NCBI GenBank assembly: GCA_028866785.1
Contig: JAGWHN010000027.1
Span: 1 to 11,499 of the forward strand
From: Microcaldota archaeon
Lineage (GTDB): Archaea > Micrarchaeota > Micrarchaeia > Micrarchaeales > CABMGC01
Direction of reading: 5' to 3'
DNA: 11,499 bases
Shown here: positions 1 to 5,401 of the stretch, in pieces
Layout of the letters: each line of letters starts with the position of its first letter
Numbering within the stretch: position 1 is the stretch's first letter
Notes under the pieces: model-generated
Database searches by the model: none
Told to the model about the DNA's origin: nothing
Seen by the model: only the letters and a program-made list of their open reading frames with translations
Made by a program: the position numbers and the translations under genes

Positions 1-15
1 TCTCCAATCAATCAG

Positions 16-65
16 ATCACTTCTCTTCTGCCCCTCTTTAAGTCTTACCCAATATTTGTATAAAA
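16..65 (-). promoter_or_regulatory. Possible promoter and SD of a gene leaving the left edge
   Basis: Read on the minus strand, downstream of the trm5 stop, there is a TATA-like TTTTATAC (58-65). Further on is GTGAT (16-20), the same SD seen in front of many genes here, followed after 4 nt by a TTG at 9-11. This spacing matches internal genes of the ribosomal operon. Only about 11 nt of any reading frame remain, so the gene cannot be named. An alternative is that this is simply the 3' region of trm5. Confidence 0.3.
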
Positions 66-68
66 CGA

Positions 69-1100
69 CTATTTGCGGATCTCGATGTCAAGCACAATCT
101 CAATTTCCTTTGGGGAGTATTGTCTCACAATCCTGCTTCCAATCAGTTTCATCTTTACTTTTTTGCCCGTGAAGAATTTCCTAACTCTATTTAACTCGTC
201 TTTAAATCCACTCTCTCTGTCTCCAAATGCATAGTAATGGACAGCACATTTTTTCTTGGCGACTTTCAGGACAGAATCCAGGAACTCGTAGGAGCTTTTT
301 GGTAGCGGCATTATCACCCGGTCCGCAAAGCCCTCGTATTTTTGGGCAACTTTCTTCACGTCCCCCAGCTCCGCAACAACGTTCGGGGTCCTGTTTAGCG
401 CTATGTTCTGCTTCATGTACCTGCATGCATCCCTGTTGAGTTCTATTCCCACCACCTTTGCTTCCTTGTGCATCTTCCCTATCGCTATTGCAAAGGGCCC
501 CATTCCCGCAAACATCACGATCACATTCTCCTTGGGCTTCACTAGCCTTGCGATCCTGAGCCTGTCAAAGGCGAGCCTCGATGAGAAGAAGGTCTTTCTT
601 ATGTCAAATTTGAGCTCAATCCCGTTTTCCCTGTAGTCTGCGATGAAGTTTCTCTTTCCCAAAATGTGCGTGTACTTCCTTACCCTGTATTTTCCGGAGA
701 CCGCGCTACCCTTGCTTATCACTGTGAGAACATTCTTGTTTGTCTGCATTATCGCCCTCGCCATTGCGATGGCCGGCTTGCCCTTCGCGTCAATTAGCGC
801 GATATTCCCGATTATATCGTAGCTCTTTGTCACATCATCGTAGGATTTGCCCAGCTTCTTTTGCAAAAGCTCCCTGTATTTTCCCCTGACTCCTGCCTTT
901 TCGAACTTTGAGCTGACGAATTTGCCCCCAGTTGCCTTCTCTACCAAGGCCCTCTTTTTGGTCGGAATTGCGCCCTTTATCGGTAAATATATAAATGAAT
1001 TGCTGCCAAATACAATTAGCTGATTGTCTAGCAGAGCCTTCTTTACCAAGTAGCGCTTTGCCGTCTCGGCGTCTTTCTTGTGAACCTTGAGTCCAAGCAT
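69..1100 (-). CDS. trm5: tRNA (guanine-37-N1)-methyltransferase, Trm5 family
   Basis: This enzyme transfers a methyl group from S-adenosylmethionine to N1 of G37 next to the anticodon, which prevents +1 frameshifting. The 343-residue protein has the N-terminal D1-like domain (about 1-60), a middle RNA-recognition domain (about 70-180) and a Rossmann-type catalytic domain. The SAM motif MFAGMGPF is at 196-203 and the acidic GIELN at 218-222. The NPPY-like motif reads MPLP (264-267), where the Methanocaldococcus enzyme, as I remember it, has MNLP. HYY follows at 288-290, and the C-terminal segment with RQYSPKE fits the family. The ATG at 1100 was chosen because homologues start right at this sequence; a longer frame to 1229 would run through the promoter and into the divergent spt5. 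There is no SD, and a TATA-like box lies about 25 nt upstream, so the mRNA may be leaderless. Family assignment is confident; the subtype (Trm5a, b or c) is open. Confidence 0.93.
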   Translation of the reverse strand: MLGLKVHKKDAETAKRYLVKKALLDNQLIVFGSNSFIYLPIKGAIPTKKRALVEKATGGKFVSSKFEKAGVRGKYRELLQKKLGKSYDDVTKSYDIIGNIALIDAKGKPAIAMARAIMQTNKNVLTVISKGSAVSGKYRVRKYTHILGKRNFIADYRENGIELKFDIRKTFFSSRLAFDRLRIARLVKPKENVIVMFAGMGPFAIAIGKMHKEAKVVGIELNRDACRYMKQNIALNRTPNVVAELGDVKKVAQKYEGFADRVIMPLPKSSYEFLDSVLKVAKKKCAVHYYAFGDRESGFKDELNRVRKFFTGKKVKMKLIGSRIVRQYSPKEIEIVLDIEIRK

Positions 1101-1116
1101 AGGAAAACAATCAGTG

Positions 1117-1137
1117 TTCAAAATATTTAAGCTTAAA
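1117..1137. promoter_or_regulatory. Shared divergent promoter between trm5 and spt5
   Basis: Only 50 nt separate the start codons of trm5 (1100, minus) and spt5 (1151, plus). The middle holds an AT-rich nearly symmetrical element, AAAATATTTAAGCTTAAA. Its AAATATT core is about 25 nt from both start codons, the usual archaeal distance from TATA centre to transcription start. Both directions may therefore use overlapping TATA boxes. This is inferred from spacing only. Confidence 0.6.
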
Positions 1138-1147
1138 GAGGAGTGAT
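1138..1147 (+). promoter_or_regulatory. SD site that decides the TTG start of spt5
   Basis: GAGGAGTGAT ends 3 nt before the TTG at 1151. It is complementary to the usual archaeal 16S 3' end. No in-frame ATG or GTG precedes the TTG before the frame closes. The ATG inside this stretch (1146-1148) is out of frame and opens only a six-codon frame. The same AGTGATGAATTG string starts uS17 at 10951. Confidence 0.7.
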
Positions 1148-1150
1148 GAA

Positions 1151-1597
1151 TTGTATTTCGTTGTAAGAGTAACATCAAGCCAGGAGAAGATAACCGCGGA
1201 CATCCTTGAGTACAAGGTGTCCAAGTCAAGCCTTCCGATCAGCTCGATCGTTCTGGTCGAGGGTATGAGGGGCTATCTTATAATCGAGGCTGATAACGAG
1301 GTCGCGACGCGCGAGCTCATAATGAACGAGCCGCACGTCAAGGGAATGCTTCCAAAGCCGCTTTCAGAGCAGGAGCTCGACAAGATGCTTGAGGTCAAGC
1401 GAAACGTGGTCGAAGTCGGAGTCAATGACACAGTTGAGTTCCTTTCAGGCCCATTCAAGGGCTATAAGGCAAAGGTAATAAAGGTTGACTCGACAAAAGA
1501 TGAAATTACAGTAGAGCTTATGGACGTCGCAGTGCCGATTCCGGTGACGACAAAATCCAACATAGCAAGAGTGATTCAAAAAGCAGAAAAGGTGTAG
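1151..1597 (+). CDS. spt5: Transcription elongation factor Spt5 (archaeal NusG homologue)
   Basis: Spt5 binds the clamp of archaeal RNA polymerase, usually with Spt4, raises processivity and links RNA polymerase to ribosomes. The 148-residue protein has the NGN domain (about 1-85), starting YFVVRVTSSQE and including LVEGMRGYLIIEAD, then a KOW domain (about 91-137) with VNDTVEFLSGPFKGYKAKV. This is the normal two-domain length for archaea. Translation starts at a TTG supported by a strong SD. The gene is followed after 3 nt by rpl11, the normal archaeal neighbour, and its last codons (AGGTG before TAG) probably serve as the SD of rpl11. The usual upstream secE is absent; a divergent trm5 occupies that place. 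Confidence 0.95.
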   Translation: MYFVVRVTSSQEKITADILEYKVSKSSLPISSIVLVEGMRGYLIIEADNEVATRELIMNEPHVKGMLPKPLSEQELDKMLEVKRNVVEVGVNDTVEFLSGPFKGYKAKVIKVDSTKDEITVELMDVAVPIPVTTKSNIARVIQKAEKV

Positions 1598-1600
1598 AAA

Positions 1601-2068
1601 ATGGCAGATGTAGTAATCAATGGTCTGATAGAAGGAGGAAAGGCGACAGGAGGGCCACCGTTTGGTCCAGCCCTCGGTCCGCTTGGCGTTAATGTATCGG
1701 GCATAATCGCAGAGATAAATGCAAAGACGAAGGCATTTGAGGGAATGAAGATAGCCGTAAAGGTTACCGTAAACCCATCAACAAAAGCATTCACGGTCGA
1801 TGTGGGTTCGCCATCAACAAGCGCCCTCATCCTAAAGGAGCTTGGAATCCCAAAAGGTGCTAAGAGCAAGGAGGAGGTCGTAGGCAACATCACAATCGAG
1901 CAGGTGAAGAACGTCGCAAAGGCAAAGGACGCGCAGCTCTACGGAAACACCCTGGCCGACAAGGTCAAGCAGGTTCTCGGTACATGCAAGAGCATGAACA
2001 TAACCTGCGAAGGAGTGGGAGCAATGGAGATGATCGCAAAGATCAACTCTGGAGAGATAAAGGTTTAA
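1601..2068 (+). CDS. rpl11: Large-subunit ribosomal protein uL11
   Basis: uL11 forms the base of the ribosomal stalk and binds the GTPase-associated centre of 23S rRNA, where elongation factors dock. The 155-residue protein carries the conserved N-terminal signature GGPPFGPALGPLGVNV (17-32) and a C-terminal RNA-binding domain (about 70-145) with the family's typical KELGIPKGAKSKEEVVGNI region. Length is normal. The ATG at 1601 lies 3 nt after spt5, so the two are probably co-transcribed and translationally coupled. The genes for uL1, uL10 (P0) and L12 that usually follow in archaea are missing here. Instead the stop codon overlaps by 4 nt the stop of a convergent small gene. Confidence 0.97.
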   Translation: MADVVINGLIEGGKATGGPPFGPALGPLGVNVSGIIAEINAKTKAFEGMKIAVKVTVNPSTKAFTVDVGSPSTSALILKELGIPKGAKSKEEVVGNITIEQVKNVAKAKDAQLYGNTLADKVKQVLGTCKSMNITCEGVGAMEMIAKINSGEIKV

Positions 2069-2364
2069 TTCTTAATTCTAAACTCTCCCTTGAATCTTCT
2101 TACTAGCTCTGCCGCTGCAGCTTCTCTCACAAGAGGACTCTCGCTTTGAAGCCCCAGCTCGACCGTCTTTTCGGGGCAATGCTCATTCATCACGGCGCAC
2201 TGCACATGGTAATGCAGATCACCAAGTACAACCTCATTGTAAAGTTTGGTTAGAACAGTGGGTCTCTTCACGGCACCAACTAGCTCGCGAACAGACCATA
2301 TCCTGTCCTTTCCCAAATCCAGCATCTTCTCCTTCACGGATTCGTACTCCATGCTCACTTTCAT
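2065..2364 (-). CDS. Small protein with LRV/HEAT-like helical repeat
   Basis: I do not recognise this 99-residue protein as a named family. Its C-terminal half (about 53-90) contains HVQCAVMNEHCPEKTVELG followed by SESPLVREAAAAEL. That pattern (hydrophobic residues, Asn-x-x-Cys-Pro, then a second VREAAA helix) resembles leucine-rich-repeat-variant or HEAT repeats, which form short alpha solenoids for protein contacts. No signal peptide or membrane segment is visible. A GTGAT site 3 nt before the ATG at 2364 and a TATA-like AATAAATAA 26 nt upstream support a real gene. An internal ATG at 2352 is a possible alternative start. It converges on rpl11 with a 4-nt overlap of stop codons. Function is unknown. 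Confidence 0.7.
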   Translation of the reverse strand: MKVSMEYESVKEKMLDLGKDRIWSVRELVGAVKRPTVLTKLYNEVVLGDLHYHVQCAVMNEHCPEKTVELGLQSESPLVREAAAAELVRRFKGEFRIKN

Positions 2365-2385
2365 GATATCACGTCCGCTATCCCC

Positions 2386-2394
2386 TTATTTATT
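2386..2394 (-). promoter_or_regulatory. TATA-like box of the 99-residue gene
   Basis: The minus strand reads AATAAATAA centred 26 nt upstream of the ATG at 2364. At the usual archaeal distance this would start transcription close to the start codon, leaving little leader for the GTGAT site at 2368-2372. The two signals are therefore slightly at odds. Confidence 0.45.
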
Positions 2395-2440
2395 GTTTCT
2401 CTGCAGAATCGTTCTCTTCAAGAAGCAAGGTCTTGACGTA

Positions 2441-2475
2441 TCTATAAAAAGGCTTTTAAAGATAGAATTTAAACT
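2441..2475 (+). promoter_or_regulatory. Promoter region of the polyprenyl synthase gene
   Basis: Three TATA-like candidates lie here: TCTATAAAAA (2441-2450), CTTTTAAAG (2453-2461) and AATTTAAAC (2467-2475). The last would give a transcription start near 2497 and a leader of about 11 nt. No convincing SD precedes the ATG at 2508. Which box is used cannot be decided from sequence. Confidence 0.5.
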
Positions 2476-2507
2476 AAAGTGAAGCGTCTTTACACGAGTT
2501 CGATTCA

Positions 2508-3596
2508 ATGAAAAACAACGGCAAACCAAATGGGATAGAAGAGTACTTAGAGAGCAGGGCGGATGAGATTAACAAGATAATCTACGAGTCGCTGACGATG
2601 GTTTCCTCCAACAGGAGCATCGAGAAGCTGCTTGGAAGAAGCGGATACAAGTATGACCAAGAGACCATAAAGAAAGGGATCCTTGAGCCATCGATATACT
2701 TATTCAACGCCGGGGGAAAAAGATGGAGGCCTGTCATGCTCCTGCTCATGGTCGAGGCATTTGGAAAGGATCCAAAAGAGTACATGGAGTTCTCGCTTAT
2801 TCCTGAGGTCATACACAACGGGACACTCGTCCATGACGATATCGAGGATAATTCGCCGATGAGAAGGAACCAGCCTGCAGTTCACGTGAAGTACGGGGTT
2901 GACGTCGCAACAAACCTCGGCGACTTCATGTACTTCTTCCCGCTTGCGGCTCTGACCGACAGCCCGAAGCTCTCAAAGGTGGAGAAGAACCAGATCCTCT
3001 CCATCTTTGTAAAGGAGATGACAAGGCTCAGCATCGGTCAGGCAACGGACATCACCTGGCACAAGGACATGGTTGATCCAAGGAGCATAAGCGAGGAGAA
3101 CTATCTGCAGATGGTCTTTGACAAGACCGGGGTCCTTGCGAGGATGGCAAGCAAGATAGGCGCGGTGCTCGGAGGAGCAGATGAAGAGACGATTGAGGAG
3201 ATGGGACGATTCGGTGCGGCAATAGGGGTAGCATTCCAGATCCAAGATGACCTGTTAAACATCACCGAGAACTCAGTTTCGGTGAGCAAGGGCGGGATTG
3301 GGGAGGACATAACTGAGGGTAAGAGGACGATAATGGTCATCGACTCCATAAAAAAGGGAAACAAGAAGGACAGCGACAGGCTAATCGAGATACTTGACAT
3401 GCACACCCCTGACCAGAATCTGATCAAGGAGGCAATCGCGATAATCGACAAGACAAATTCCAAGGAGTACGCAAAGGATGTCGCGGAAAAGATAGTGAAG
3501 GATGCCTGGTCTGCGGTCAACAAAAAAATACCGGAATCGGAGGCAAAGGACAAGCTCAGGCAGCTTGCAGAGTTCTTGATAAAGAGATCCGTGTAG
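2508..3596 (+). CDS. idsA: Polyprenyl (geranylgeranyl-type) diphosphate synthase
   Basis: This trans-prenyltransferase condenses isopentenyl diphosphate with allylic diphosphates to make the C20 (or longer) precursor of archaeal ether lipids. The 362-residue, all-helical protein shows AGGKRWRP (68-75), which binds isopentenyl diphosphate, the first Asp-rich motif DDIED (110-114) followed by RR, GQATDITW (177-184), and the second motif QDDLLN (246-251) with GKRT (271-274). The fifth residue before the first motif is Gly and the fourth is Thr; both are small, which by the known chain-length rule points to C20 or longer rather than C15. The last Asp of the second motif is Asn, a substitution I recall in other synthases of this family. 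An N-terminal stretch of about 30 residues makes it somewhat long. It converges on the 5S rRNA gene and is not next to other mevalonate-pathway genes here. Exact chain length is not determined. Confidence 0.93.
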   Translation: MKNNGKPNGIEEYLESRADEINKIIYESLTMVSSNRSIEKLLGRSGYKYDQETIKKGILEPSIYLFNAGGKRWRPVMLLLMVEAFGKDPKEYMEFSLIPEVIHNGTLVHDDIEDNSPMRRNQPAVHVKYGVDVATNLGDFMYFFPLAALTDSPKLSKVEKNQILSIFVKEMTRLSIGQATDITWHKDMVDPRSISEENYLQMVFDKTGVLARMASKIGAVLGGADEETIEEMGRFGAAIGVAFQIQDDLLNITENSVSVSKGGIGEDITEGKRTIMVIDSIKKGNKKDSDRLIEILDMHTPDQNLIKEAIAIIDKTNSKEYAKDVAEKIVKDAWSAVNKKIPESEAKDKLRQLAEFLIKRSV

Positions 3597-3611
3597 CGCT
3601 CAAGCTAAGGG

Positions 3612-3620
3612 GTAAAATTA
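3612..3620 (-). terminator. Weak T-rich end after 5S rRNA
   Basis: Just past the 5S 3' end, the minus strand reads TAATTTTAC, a short T-rich stretch of the kind that can end archaeal transcription. No plus-strand T-run is seen between the polyprenyl synthase stop (3596) and 5S. Confidence 0.35.
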
Positions 3621-3737
3621 ATGCCAGACGGCAACATGCGTTCCCACCCGAAGGCAGTATTTCATGTCGTGAACGGGCTTAGCTTCCAAGTTCGGAATGA
3701 GTTTGGGCGTTTCCCCGTCCCTATGGCCGTTTGACAC
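3621..3737 (-). rRNA. rrf: 5S ribosomal RNA
   Basis: Read on the minus strand, the segment holds the 5S landmarks: CGGCCATAG near the 5' end, GGGGAAACGCCC, the conserved loop ACTCATTCCGAACTTGGAAG, then GCTAAGCCC. The 5' GUGUCAAACGGC pairs with the 3' GCCGUCUGGCAU to close helix I with one mismatch, which fixes the ends to within a few bases. The length of 117 nt is normal. 5S RNA sits in the central protuberance with uL5 and uL18, both encoded in this window. No 16S, 23S or tRNA gene is adjacent. A TATA-like box about 24 nt upstream suggests an independent transcript. Confidence 0.93.
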
Positions 3738-3756
3738 TATTATATGGCTGGAAAAG

Positions 3757-3770
3757 CTTAAATAGATATA
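3757..3770. promoter_or_regulatory. Overlapping divergent promoters of 5S rRNA and UMP kinase
   Basis: On the minus strand TATTTAAG (3757-3764) lies about 24 nt before the 5S 5' end. On the plus strand the same bases form CTTAAATAGATATA, placing transcription start at about 3787-3793, just before the UMP kinase ATG at 3797. One AT-rich element thus appears to serve both directions, so the two promoters probably compete for TBP/TFB. Confidence 0.65.
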
Positions 3771-3796
3771 CAATCAGCAATATCACGGGCTATTTC

Positions 3797-4480
3797 ATGG
3801 ACAAAATCATCTGCGTTTCCTTGGGCGGGAGCGGGGTCACGGATTCTTCTGGGATTGACCAGAAAAGGGTTAAAAAATTCATAAGAGTCCTCCAAAAGAA
3901 CAAAAAATACCGTTTTATCGTCGTAGTTGGGGGCGGCAAGCCCGCAAGGATGTACATCAACTCGCTTCGCCACAAAGGGGCCAGCGACGAATTTTTGGAT
4001 TCGGTGGGGATAATGGTCACGAGACTCAACGCATTTGCAGTAAAGGGATTTGCCCCAAGGTCGCTGAAGGTATATCCGAAGGTGGCCAAGTCGCTCGAGG
4101 AGGCAAAGGGCGCGATAAAGAGGAGCAGGGTGGTCTTCATGGGAGGTCTTCATCCAGGCATCACAACTGACGGGGTCACTGCGCTTGTTTGCAAAGCAGT
4201 GGGCTCAAAGCTGCTAATCAACCTGAGTTCCGAGCCCTATGTTTATGACAAAAATCCGGAGCTAAAAGGAGCAAAGAAATTTGAGACGCTTACCTACGAT
4301 CAGCTTCTTGAACTATCAAGGAAATACGGTCAGCCAGAGCCGGGGCTAAACTTCATCTTCGACATAACAGCAAGCAGGATAGTCAAGCGCTCAAAAATCG
4401 AGGTCCGGTTCGCAGGCTACTCTGCGCAAAGCTTTGCCGATGCAATAACCGGAAAGCACAAGGGCACAACGGTGAAGTAG
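3797..4480 (+). CDS. pyrH: Uridylate (UMP) kinase, archaeal PyrH type
   Basis: It phosphorylates UMP to UDP with ATP in pyrimidine nucleotide synthesis. The 227-residue protein is an amino-acid-kinase fold: SLGGSG (8-13) for phosphate binding, VVVGGGKPARMYI (42-54), a TRLNA segment (75-79) that contacts UMP, and GGLHPGITTDGVTAL (116-130), the hallmark of archaeal UMP kinases. VYDKNPELKGAKKF (149-162) follows, then the C-terminal DITASRIVKRSKI. Isopentenyl phosphate kinase was considered because of the neighbouring prenyl synthase, but its HGGGSFGH-type motif is absent. The ATG at 3797 was chosen because the family starts here; the longer frame from 3731 would read through the 5S gene end and the promoter. 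No clear SD is present, so the mRNA is probably leaderless or nearly so. Confidence 0.93.
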   Translation: MDKIICVSLGGSGVTDSSGIDQKRVKKFIRVLQKNKKYRFIVVVGGGKPARMYINSLRHKGASDEFLDSVGIMVTRLNAFAVKGFAPRSLKVYPKVAKSLEEAKGAIKRSRVVFMGGLHPGITTDGVTALVCKAVGSKLLINLSSEPYVYDKNPELKGAKKFETLTYDQLLELSRKYGQPEPGLNFIFDITASRIVKRSKIEVRFAGYSAQSFADAITGKHKGTTVK

Positions 4481-4486
4481 CGCCTC

Positions 4487-4532
4487 AGCTAAGCCCTAGC
4501 TAAAAATAAAAAAGGAAAAGAAAAAAAGAAGA
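4487..4532 (-). terminator. T-rich terminator of the membrane protein gene, with adjacent inverted repeat
   Basis: Directly after the minus-strand stop at 4533 the minus strand is almost pure T and C with runs of seven, six and five T (4502-4529). It is followed by a 5-bp inverted repeat (AGCTA at 4487-4491, TAGCT at 4497-4501). T-runs are the known signal for archaeal transcription termination. The inverted repeat could also act on the plus-strand UMP kinase transcript, but no plus-strand T-run follows it. Confidence 0.75.
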
Positions 4533-5345
4533 TTACGCGAGCGTAACCTTCACTCCCCCTATCTTCCTTGCGATGTAGTTGTATAGCAGTGCAAAGATGT
4601 ATCCGAAGATGAATCCGAATACTGCCTGTGCTATTGGCGCGATTATCAAATGTCCGATAATGCTGCCCCCAACAAAGAGCGCGAAGATTCCGCTTATGAA
4701 GGAAAATACAGCCTCAAGGACTGCAAGGACCTTTGCGTACTGCATCGGCTCAATTCTCTGAAGGACACTTGTGCCTTTGCCGCTGAGCATTATCTTTATC
4801 CCTCCGATCTTGTGCGCAACCAAGTTATAGATTGCAGAGTAGACAAGCCCAATTACAAATCCAAAGACCAGTACTGCTATTCCTCCCACAATCAAGACAA
4901 GAACAAGAGTTCCTGCAGAGATTGGAAGTCCGATGGCAGCGAGCACTACTAAAACCACGACTGCGATGATTGCTGCCATGATTAGAAGAAGTCCCGCAAG
5001 AATCTTTCCCGCAGACTGAACTCCAACTGTGTCAAGTGAGCTCATCTTTCCTGCCGCAGCATTGAGGTTAATCTTTAGTCCCCCGATGACCTTGGCGAGC
5101 CAGTTGTAGACGAATGCCTGTATGTAATTTGCAATGAAGCCTATCACTGCCCCAAGAATTATCCCAAGTATTGGAAGAAACACTCCAAGCGAGCTAACCG
5201 CCGCCACCATCGGATAGAAGTTCCCTGCCACTCCGAGCACTCCCCATAGGAGGATTCCCACTATGAACCCAATTATAGCTCCTAAAACAGCTTCGATCTT
5301 TGCGAGGGACATCGGTTCCACGCGCTTCAACGTTACGTATGACAT
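4533..5345 (-). CDS. Membrane protein of three similar two-helix units
   Basis: The 270-residue protein is very hydrophobic, with about six membrane segments. It consists of three related units (about 4-94, 103-187 and 193-269). Units 1 and 3 begin LKRVEPMSLAKIEAVL and LQRIEPMQYAKVLAVL. All three end alike: YNWLAKVIGGLKINL, YNLVAHKIGGIKIML and YNYIARKIGGVKVTL. Unit 2 keeps the helices and end motif but has lost the EPM start. From memory, single units of this P-x-S-x-x-K-I ... YN-x-x-A-x-x-x-GG-I type occur in small uncharacterised membrane proteins of archaea and bacteria, some of them labelled DUF3566-like. No catalytic residues are evident. The function is unknown; small channel, scaffold or membrane-organising roles would be guesses. 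The ATG lies 25 nt from a TATA-like box and has no SD, so the mRNA is probably leaderless. It is a monocistronic unit between T-rich ends. Confidence 0.8.
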   Translation of the reverse strand: MSYVTLKRVEPMSLAKIEAVLGAIIGFIVGILLWGVLGVAGNFYPMVAAVSSLGVFLPILGIILGAVIGFIANYIQAFVYNWLAKVIGGLKINLNAAAGKMSSLDTVGVQSAGKILAGLLLIMAAIIAVVVLVVLAAIGLPISAGTLVLVLIVGGIAVLVFGFVIGLVYSAIYNLVAHKIGGIKIMLSGKGTSVLQRIEPMQYAKVLAVLEAVFSFISGIFALFVGGSIIGHLIIAPIAQAVFGFIFGYIFALLYNYIARKIGGVKVTLA

Positions 5346-5367
5346 GCTTTAGCTTACGCTAGGGATG

Positions 5368-5375
5368 TATAAAAA
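5368..5375 (-). promoter_or_regulatory. TATA box of the membrane protein gene
   Basis: The minus strand reads TTTTTATA, centred about 26 nt before the ATG at 5345. This places transcription start at the start codon itself, which suggests a leaderless mRNA. Confidence 0.6.
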
Positions 5376-5391
5376 GATATGGCTAATGCCC

Positions 5392-5401
5392 AAAAATGGC
5401 C
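5392..5401 (-). terminator. Short T-run after uS5, likely end of the ribosomal operon
   Basis: After the uS5 stop (5402-5404) the minus strand reads GCCATTTTTGGGC. The T5 run and the promoter of the next gene immediately behind it suggest the ribosomal operon ends here. The signal is weak, and some read-through into the membrane protein gene is possible. Confidence 0.4.

Noticed and set aside
1101..1229. N-terminal extension of trm5 up to 1229
   Set aside because: The extra 43 residues overlap the spt5 coding region and the promoter, and family members start at the ATG at 1100.
3101..3553. A 150-codon open frame on the minus strand opposite the prenyl synthase
   Set aside because: It has Ser- and Ile-rich low-complexity composition, no start signals, and lies within a confident gene.
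3731..3796. N-terminal extension of UMP kinase from 3731
   Set aside because: It would start inside the 5S gene end and read through the TATA element; the conserved protein begins at 3797.
3797..4480. Isopentenyl phosphate kinase as identity of the kinase beside the prenyl synthase
   Set aside because: The fold is shared, but the GGLHPGITTDGVTAL and TRLNA segments are those of archaeal UMP kinase, and the isopentenyl phosphate kinase histidine motif is missing.
5346..5401. A hidden uL30 gene after uS5
   Set aside because: The space is 56 nt and holds a T-run and a promoter, far too short for uL30.
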